Under the pieces are notes generated by a model that saw only the letters and a list, made by a program, of their open reading frames with translations, was not told where the DNA came from and did no database searches. DNA of 64,000 nt, from the NCBI GenBank assembly GCA_003131315.1, contig PKUV01000082.1, positions 1-64,000 of the forward strand, read 5' to 3'. This stretch comes from Acidobacteriaceae bacterium (lineage in GTDB: Bacteria > Acidobacteriota > Terriglobia > Terriglobales > Acidobacteriaceae). This document shows, one piece after another, positions 58,479-64,000 of this stretch (positions are counted from its first letter, which is position 1; every line of letters begins with the position of its first letter). The translations under genes were made by a program, and so were the position numbers.

Positions 58479-60119
58479 GTGCCTTCCACGCATAAGCAGA
58501 GCATTTCCCGCTGGCTCCTTGCGGCTGCAGCTTTGAGCTGCTGGTCTCAACTCGTCTGGTTCGGCTCCAGGTGTTTTCATCAGATTGATATTGACGGTAT
58601 CGACTACATTGGGATTGCCCGGCATCTACGGAATCACCAATTCTATTCGGCGATCAATGATTTTCGCAGTCCACTGCTGTCCTGGATGATTGCTGCCGGG
58701 TCTTTTTTCGATGGAGACCTGGTGCGCGTGGGGAAAGTCCTCAACATCGGCAGCTATCTTCTCTGCGGGGTGCTGCTGTATTTTTTCGCGAAAAGTCTTT
58801 GGCATTCGGAGTTGGCGGCTGCTCTGGCCGTCCTCTGGTTTTCTCTAAGCCGCGGCCTCGCGCCGCAGGCCGTCGAAATGGTGACTCCAGATTTGCTCTT
58901 CGCAGCCTTGACGCTGGTTTATTTCATGGTGCTGTTGCAATGCTTGCGCACCGGCGAAAAAAGGCACTGGGGCTTACTCGGAGGCATTCACGCCCTCGCA
59001 TTTCTGGCCAAAGGATTTGCTCTGCCCTGGCTCGCACTGTGCGCGATGACTTCGATCCTGCTCTCCAGGCCCCGTAAGCCGTGGGCGGCGCGCCTTGCCT
59101 TGGCGGCCATCCTGCCGTTGCTGGTGGCCACGGCTTGGGCAGGAGCGCTGCACTTCAAATATGGCGCGTTCACGACCGGAACACAATTTAAGGTTAATTT
59201 TCTGCAGTGGACGGCGCACGCCTATAACAACCGGCCGGACAAAATCTACGCCGTGCTCGAGGATACGAAGCCGTTCATTGATGAGGACAACCTAGGCGAC
59301 CCAATGCCGCCCGGCTCGTGGCCGTGGCGCTATCGAATCGACCCGAGGCAGGCGGCGCCTGAACTTGCTAAACAGGAGGTGCACAACCTGCCGAAGGCGG
59401 TGAAAGAGCTTCTCATCGTCGTAACTCCTGGCGGGCTGGTCGCCTTCGTTTTCGTGATGGCGGTGCTGGCTCGACGAAGAGAGCAGCACCCCGCCGAATT
59501 TACCCTGGCGGCGGTGGTTGGGTTGGGGGTCGTCAGCCTCTTGCTGGCGTATTGCATGCTGGTATTCGATGGCCGCTATCTTTATCCGGTCATCCCGCTG
59601 GTGATGGCTGTAGCCGTAGGTTTCCTCGAACCCATAGGACCGGCGCTCCGCATTTGGCGAAGGGCGATGCTTGCTTTGATTGTGCTCGGGATATTTGTGT
59701 CGCTGGTATATTCCTCTTCTCCCTTCCGCACTCTGAGTCGCGATTTTCAGGTCTCGTGCTACCGGGCTGGCCAGAGCTTGAGAGCACATCTGGGTTCCAC
59801 GGTTGTAAGTGTCGGTTCTGGACCCTACCAGGAACACGGAGTGGGGTGGGAGGCAGGATATAAGTCGGCATATTTCGGAGATCGCCGGCTGATTGGCACG
59901 ACCGATAAGCTACCGAATTTAGAGCAGATTCCAGCGCTTCTCGGTGACATCTCCCAGGCGAGGCCAGATGCAGTGCTGGTGTGGGGAAAACCCGGCGACA
60001 CTCGATATGAAGCTTTAGTTCAACAGCTCAACCACGAATATGCTGGAGGTTCTCGCGAGGCTCTTATGGATCCCTTTTTCGGGGAGGTTGGCTCCGCAGT
60101 CTACGCGGGTCAACGTTGA
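58479..60119 (+). CDS. GT-C-like polytopic membrane protein (second of a pair)
   Basis: A 546-aa protein with the same architecture as its upstream neighbour: HQIDIDGIDYIGIARHLRNHQFYSAINDFRSPLLSWMIA forms the acidic first loop, and about 11-12 hydrophobic segments follow. Segments such as LVFDGRYLYPVIPLVMAVAVGFLE match the neighbour's FETRFVGAFVVL position. The start is GTG 58479 with GAGAGGG upstream at a long distance; no closer ATG serves. Together they look like an old duplication. A role in late modification of the surface glycan is inferred from the position only. Confidence 0.7.
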   Translation: MPSTHKQSISRWLLAAAALSCWSQLVWFGSRCFHQIDIDGIDYIGIARHLRNHQFYSAINDFRSPLLSWMIAAGSFFDGDLVRVGKVLNIGSYLLCGVLLYFFAKSLWHSELAAALAVLWFSLSRGLAPQAVEMVTPDLLFAALTLVYFMVLLQCLRTGEKRHWGLLGGIHALAFLAKGFALPWLALCAMTSILLSRPRKPWAARLALAAILPLLVATAWAGALHFKYGAFTTGTQFKVNFLQWTAHAYNNRPDKIYAVLEDTKPFIDEDNLGDPMPPGSWPWRYRIDPRQAAPELAKQEVHNLPKAVKELLIVVTPGGLVAFVFVMAVLARRREQHPAEFTLAAVVGLGVVSLLLAYCMLVFDGRYLYPVIPLVMAVAVGFLEPIGPALRIWRRAMLALIVLGIFVSLVYSSSPFRTLSRDFQVSCYRAGQSLRAHLGSTVVSVGSGPYQEHGVGWEAGYKSAYFGDRRLIGTTDKLPNLEQIPALLGDISQARPDAVLVWGKPGDTRYEALVQQLNHEYAGGSREALMDPFFGEVGSAVYAGQR

Positions 60120-60450
60120 ATGTTCGAATCGGCGCTTGTGGTTCATGCGGCGCCAGTTGATCCTTATACCTCAGACACCACCGGACGTGCAGTTTTCCGC
60201 ATCCGGCGCTTGAGTCCGGCGTTCATCGCGGCGTCCCCGTCCACACAGCGGAACCCAGTGCCGGAAACAATATCGGCAAGCTGTAAATTTTGGCTGGTTC
60301 TCGCTCCTGGGATGCTAAAATCAGGCAAATTCCTCATAACAGCCCGTTCTTGTCTGTCCGGCTTGCTGTGGGAAGGTCGGCTCGAGCGGAAACCTGTGTG
60401 TCGGGTGCGGCGCGCTGTCGCATCGAGCGTGTGGCGGCTAAGGAGTAACG
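60120..60450. promoter_or_regulatory. 331-bp region upstream of the wzc-like gene
   Basis: No supported gene lies here; a plus-strand frame spanning it has a poor start and composition. The region should hold the wzc-like promoter. The ribosome binding site AAGGAG lies five bases before the ATG at 60451. A 15-bp direct repeat GTTCCACGAAGT[G/A]AC occurs just inside the gene (60470-60500). Confidence 0.4.
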
Positions 60451-62790
60451 ATGGCATTGGGGCCCCTGGTTCCACGAAGTGACGTTCCACGAAGTAACGA
60501 CGGCTTGCGCGAACTGCAACCTGGCGAACCGGCTGAATTCCTCAGGCCGGTCGGCTCCGCGCTTTATAACGTGTTGCCGTCGCAGGAATCGACACTGCGC
60601 GAATACATGCGCGTTCTTATCAAGCGCAGGTGGATGGTGGCCGCGGTTGTGGCGGGCATCTTCATGGTTGTCGCCATTGCCAGCCTGCGCCAGACTCCCA
60701 TCTACGAAGCGAAAAGCCAAATCGTCATCAATAAGGCCGATCCCAACCTCTTTACCTTCAAAGACTCGATGCCGGTAATGGACTACTACGACCAGAGCGA
60801 TCTGGACACCGAAGTCCGCATCCTGCAGAGCGATCTGCTAGCGCTGCAGGTGATCCGGCAACTGAATCTGGATAGGCGTCCCGAGTTCGGCGGTCATTCC
60901 GAAAAGCAAGCCAACCTGGTCGCCGATCCGCTGCAGACCGATTCGAACCGCACCTCGGCTCTGCTGGCAGGCTTTCGGGGAAATCTCCACGTCACTCTTA
61001 TTCCCAACACCCGGATCATCGAGATTTATTTCACCAGCACCGATCCTCAGCTCGCCGCCAGCGCCGTGAATACCCTCGCGGCCACTTATGTCGAGCAGAA
61101 CTTCAAGACCAAATTCGAATCCACCATGCAGGCCTCCGACTGGCTTTCGAAACAGCTCGTCGACTTGCAGATGAAAGTGGAGACCTCTCAGGAGAAGCTC
61201 GTACGCTACCAGAAGGAGCACGAGATTCTCGGGATTGACGAAAAGCAGAACATCATCACCGAAAAGCTCGCCGAAGTTAACAAAGAAATGACAATGGCCG
61301 AATCTGACCGCATGCAGAAAGAAGCCGTCTATCGCCAGACACAGTCCAACGATCCGGTGGCGGTCTCGGCAGCGATCGTTTCCGATAGCGTGGGAGGCGG
61401 CACCGGCGCAGGTTCCACGCTTCTCGACAAGTTGCGCGAACAGCAGGTCAGCCTCAGAATCCAGATTGCCGAACTCAGCACCCAGTTCGGTCCCTCGTAT
61501 CCGAAAATCGCACAGCTCAACAATCAAGTGAAAGAGATTGACCGCCAGCTTCAATCGGAAACGAACAAGGCCGTCGACCACCTCAAGGGGCAGTACCTGG
61601 CCGCTTTGCAGCGCGAAAATATGTTGCACGACTCCTTTGAAAAGCAAAAACAGGAGGCGAACAAGCTCAACGAGAGCGCCATCGAGTACAGCATCCTGAA
61701 GCGCGACCTGGACAGCAACCGGACACTTTACGAGGGATTGCTGGAAAAACTGAAAGAAGCGGGCGTCACCGCGGGATTGCGCTCCAATAACTTTCGCATC
61801 ATTGATGCGGCCCGTGTTCCGACCTCTCCCAGCGAACCCAATATTCCGCGCAACCTTTCTTTCGCGCTTGTGCTCGGCGTCATCTCCGGCATCGGCTTGG
61901 CCTTCCTGCTCGAGAACATGGACAACACCGTCCGCACCCCGGAGCAGGCGCAAGCCATCTCAGGCCTTCCCTCTCTCGGGATGATCCCGCTCGGCTCTAA
62001 GTCAGCCCACAATGGAGCGACTGGCAAGCGGCTGGCTTTGACTGCATCGAAGGAAGTGGTGGAGACCGTAACCCAGGTTCGCCCCCAGTCGCAGATGGCC
62101 GAATCGTATCGCGCGCTGCGGACTTCGCTTCTGCTCTCCAATCTTGGAGCGCCGCCTAAAGTCATCATGGTGACCAGCGCGCTTCCGCAGGAGGGCAAAA
62201 CCACCACCAGCATCAACACCGCCATCGTGCTCGCGCAAAAGGGAGTCCGAGTTCTCCTGGTCGATGCCGACTTGCGCCGCCCCAGTATTCACAAGACCCT
62301 GGGCATGGGCCCGCGCAGCGGTCTCAGCAACGTGCTGACCGGAAGCGCCACTGCGCAGCAAACGATTACGACCTCTCCCATCCTGCCCAATCTTTTCATC
62401 ATGCCCGCGGGTACGCCGCCACCGAATCCTGCCGAGTTGCTGGCGTCCTCTAACATGCGGGACCTGCTCGCGGAGTTGCGCCAACAGTTCGACCACATCG
62501 TGATCGACACTCCCCCAACACTTTCCGTCACCGACGCGGTGGTGCTGTCACCCCGCGCCGACGCCACCATCCTGGTAATTCGCTCCGGCCAGACCACGAA
62601 ACAAGCACTGCGCCGCGCGCGCGATATCCTAACGCAGGTCAATGCTCACGTCGCCGGGGTTCTGCTCAACGCCGTCGACCTAACCTCCCCCGATTATTAT
62701 TATTATTATGAGTATCAGGGGAAATACAGTCACTACTATCAGGAAGAGCCTCCCCGCACAGGGAACGAAGCGGAACCGAAGGCGGTTTGA
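60451..62790 (+). CDS. Wzc-like polysaccharide co-polymerase/BY-kinase
   Basis: A 779-aa inner-membrane protein with a chain-length determinant domain and a tyrosine autokinase. Transmembrane segment 1 is at about 62-81 (RWMVAAVVAGIFMVVAIASL) and segment 2 at about 468-490. Between them is a long coiled-coil periplasmic region. The kinase has Walker A (SALPQEGKTTTS, about 575-586), Walker A' (VLLVDADLRRPS, about 600-612) and Walker B (HIVIDTPP, about 682-690). The C-terminal tail is very tyrosine-rich (SPDYYYYYEYQGKYSHYYQE), the autophosphorylation region. It should control polymer length and export with the Wza-like protein. Confidence 0.92.
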   Translation: MALGPLVPRSDVPRSNDGLRELQPGEPAEFLRPVGSALYNVLPSQESTLREYMRVLIKRRWMVAAVVAGIFMVVAIASLRQTPIYEAKSQIVINKADPNLFTFKDSMPVMDYYDQSDLDTEVRILQSDLLALQVIRQLNLDRRPEFGGHSEKQANLVADPLQTDSNRTSALLAGFRGNLHVTLIPNTRIIEIYFTSTDPQLAASAVNTLAATYVEQNFKTKFESTMQASDWLSKQLVDLQMKVETSQEKLVRYQKEHEILGIDEKQNIITEKLAEVNKEMTMAESDRMQKEAVYRQTQSNDPVAVSAAIVSDSVGGGTGAGSTLLDKLREQQVSLRIQIAELSTQFGPSYPKIAQLNNQVKEIDRQLQSETNKAVDHLKGQYLAALQRENMLHDSFEKQKQEANKLNESAIEYSILKRDLDSNRTLYEGLLEKLKEAGVTAGLRSNNFRIIDAARVPTSPSEPNIPRNLSFALVLGVISGIGLAFLLENMDNTVRTPEQAQAISGLPSLGMIPLGSKSAHNGATGKRLALTASKEVVETVTQVRPQSQMAESYRALRTSLLLSNLGAPPKVIMVTSALPQEGKTTTSINTAIVLAQKGVRVLLVDADLRRPSIHKTLGMGPRSGLSNVLTGSATAQQTITTSPILPNLFIMPAGTPPPNPAELLASSNMRDLLAELRQQFDHIVIDTPPTLSVTDAVVLSPRADATILVIRSGQTTKQALRRARDILTQVNAHVAGVLLNAVDLTSPDYYYYYEYQGKYSHYYQEEPPRTGNEAEPKAV

Positions 62791-62848
62791 GGTGGTGTGT
62801 TTCGATTGAGGTACACTCTTCAAATATTTGAGACGGCTGAACGTGACA

Positions 62849-64000
62849 ATGTCCATTCCACTTTCAAACCGGCGACGTTGGCAGTTGGCTGCCGGTCTGG
62901 CCTTTCTCGCCTGCGTCTATCTTTTTCTGACCGGCAAAGAGTACGCCGCCAGCGTCTTTGCTTCGCGTGCGGAGTTGCCATCGCTGCAGCGCGCGGTGCG
63001 CCTCTCGCCGGGAAATGCAGACTATCGCCATCGGCTCGGACGGTACTTTGCATTTGTTGCCGGTGATCCTCAGTCCGCCGTCGACAGCCTTCGAGCAGCC
63101 GTCGAGCTCAACCCCCACGATGCCCGCTATTGGTTCGATCTGGCAGCCGCATATCAGGTAACCGGGGACATCTCTGGCCAGCGAGCGGCGCTGGATCGCG
63201 CGTTGCAGGCCGAGCCCACCGCTCCCGATGTCGCGTGGGAAGCGGCGAATTTTTTTCTCATCGACGGCGATATCGACCGCGCCCTGCGCGAATTCCACGT
63301 CGTCATCGAGAACGACATTTCGCTGGTGGACGCCGCACTGCGCGCATGCTGGCGCGTGCGTCCTGACGCGGACGCTCTGCTCCGGGACGCGGTGCCGGCT
63401 CGCACCGATTCCCTAATTTCCTTTCTCGATTTGTTGACGAGCAAGCAGGAAACCGAGGGCGCCATCAAGACCTGGGAGCGGCTCGCCCAGTTGCACGAGA
63501 AATTTCAGAACCGCTATTTGTACGACTACGTGCGTTATCTCATTGCAGTGCGCCGTCCCGACGCCGCCATGTCTGCCTGGGAGGAAAGCGCGGACATTCT
63601 TGGCCTCACTGCCTATCTGCCCACGGAGGACAACCTAGTGGTGAACGGGGATTTCAGCCTCGACATCCTGAACGGAGGCTTCGACTGGACCTACGTCAAT
63701 CGAACCGGAGTGCGGCCATTGCTCGATCCGAGCGACTTCCACCAGGGTCATCGCTCTCTTTTCCTCACCTTCGAAGGCCCCGGTATCGACGACGCGGGAA
63801 TTCAACAACTGATTCCGGTGCACGGCGCAACCACTTACGACTTCTCCGCGTATTACAAGTCGGCGGACTTTGAGGGAGCGGGCGGGCCCCAGATCGTTTT
63901 GCGAGATGCCTACACGGGCGCGCCGCTGTATGCCAGCGACCCGCTCAACGATGCCGACTTCTGGAAGGAAGTTCACTCCAAAGTGACAACCCCGGACTCT
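62849..64000 (+). CDS. TPR protein with C-terminal carbohydrate-binding-like domain (partial)
   Basis: The reading frame is open from ATG 62849 (or GTG 62843) to the window end. After one hydrophobic segment (RRWQLAAGLAFLACVYLFLTG, about 9-29), three or more TPR-like helical pairs follow (SLQRAVRLSPGNADYRHRLGRY, AVDSLRAAVELNPHDARYWFDLAAAY, AALDRALQAEPTAPDVAWEAANFF). From about residue 250 a beta-rich segment (NLVVNGDFSLDILNGGFDWTY, GHRSLFLTFEGPGIDDAGIQQLIPV) looks like a CBM-type jelly roll. It may be a periplasmic scaffold for export of the polysaccharide. The C-terminus lies beyond the window. Confidence 0.75.
   Translation, partial: MSIPLSNRRRWQLAAGLAFLACVYLFLTGKEYAASVFASRAELPSLQRAVRLSPGNADYRHRLGRYFAFVAGDPQSAVDSLRAAVELNPHDARYWFDLAAAYQVTGDISGQRAALDRALQAEPTAPDVAWEAANFFLIDGDIDRALREFHVVIENDISLVDAALRACWRVRPDADALLRDAVPARTDSLISFLDLLTSKQETEGAIKTWERLAQLHEKFQNRYLYDYVRYLIAVRRPDAAMSAWEESADILGLTAYLPTEDNLVVNGDFSLDILNGGFDWTYVNRTGVRPLLDPSDFHQGHRSLFLTFEGPGIDDAGIQQLIPVHGATTYDFSAYYKSADFEGAGGPQIVLRDAYTGAPLYASDPLNDADFWKEVHSKVTTPDS

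Noticed and set aside
60120-60482. 120-codon plus-strand frame before the wzc-like gene
   Set aside because: It runs into the wzc-like start in another frame and its sequence lacks protein-like features.
60838-61953. Minus-strand 371-codon frame over the Wzc-like gene
   Set aside because: Shadow of a well-supported kinase/co-polymerase gene.
1-64000. CRISPR arrays, tRNA or rRNA genes, insertion sequences, phage genes
   Set aside because: Searched by eye on both strands; no evenly spaced long repeats, cloverleaf candidates, transposase motifs or phage structural genes were found.

Overview
The window comes from a high-GC Gram-negative bacterium. The best guess is an Acidobacteriota (Terriglobia/Koribacter-like) genome. 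This is inferred from the mixture of gene types (PilZ, GAF and Sel1 proteins, AmmeMemoRadiSam enzyme, AMIN-amidase, large exopolysaccharide locus) and from the many short palindromic intergenic repeats. No rRNA or tRNA gene is visible to confirm it. No CRISPR array, insertion sequence or prophage was seen.

Layout. 1-4.5 kb: a repeat-rich start with one credible small gene, then a small membrane protein, the GTPase EngB, a PilZ protein, a WbpP-like sugar epimerase and a small membrane protein. 4.8-11.8 kb: a GAF/AMIN cell-wall amidase, an S9 peptidase, a lipoprotein and an AmmeMemoRadiSam radical SAM enzyme. 11.9-15.4 kb: a PilZ-GAF-TM-Sel1 signalling protein and a WecA-like initiating phosphosugar transferase. 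15.8 kb: a Wza-like export protein on the plus strand. 16.9-56.1 kb: a nearly unbroken 39-kb minus-strand polysaccharide locus with many overlapping genes. 56.7-64 kb: two GT-C type membrane proteins, a Wzc-type BY-kinase and a truncated TPR gene, all on the plus strand.

How the genes work together. The locus has the parts of a Wzx/Wzy-dependent surface polysaccharide: WecA-like initiator, at least six glycosyltransferases, Wzx flippase, O-antigen ligase/polymerase, Wza-like exporter and Wzc-like co-polymerase/kinase. Around them are modifying enzymes: two WbpS-like asparagine-synthase amidotransferases, two methyltransferases, two formyltransferases, a PIG-L deacetylase, a FemAB-type acyltransferase, a sulfatase-fold protein, a polysaccharide-deacetylase-like protein and a heparinase II/III-like protein.

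The upstream end of the minus-strand locus (46.5-56.1 kb) encodes a complete pathway for a CMP-activated pseudaminic-acid-type nonulosonic acid: PseB, PseC, a PseG-PseH fusion, PseI and a cytidylyltransferase. The cytidylyltransferase is the middle part of a 1028-residue protein that also carries a Gfo/Idh oxidoreductase and a class III aminotransferase. With the coupled PIG-L deacetylase and formyltransferase, this suggests a modified (N-formylated, possibly additionally aminated) nonulosonic acid. This is the most interesting system in the window. The adjacent unassigned GT-B-like protein at 44.6-46.4 kb is a candidate transferase for it.
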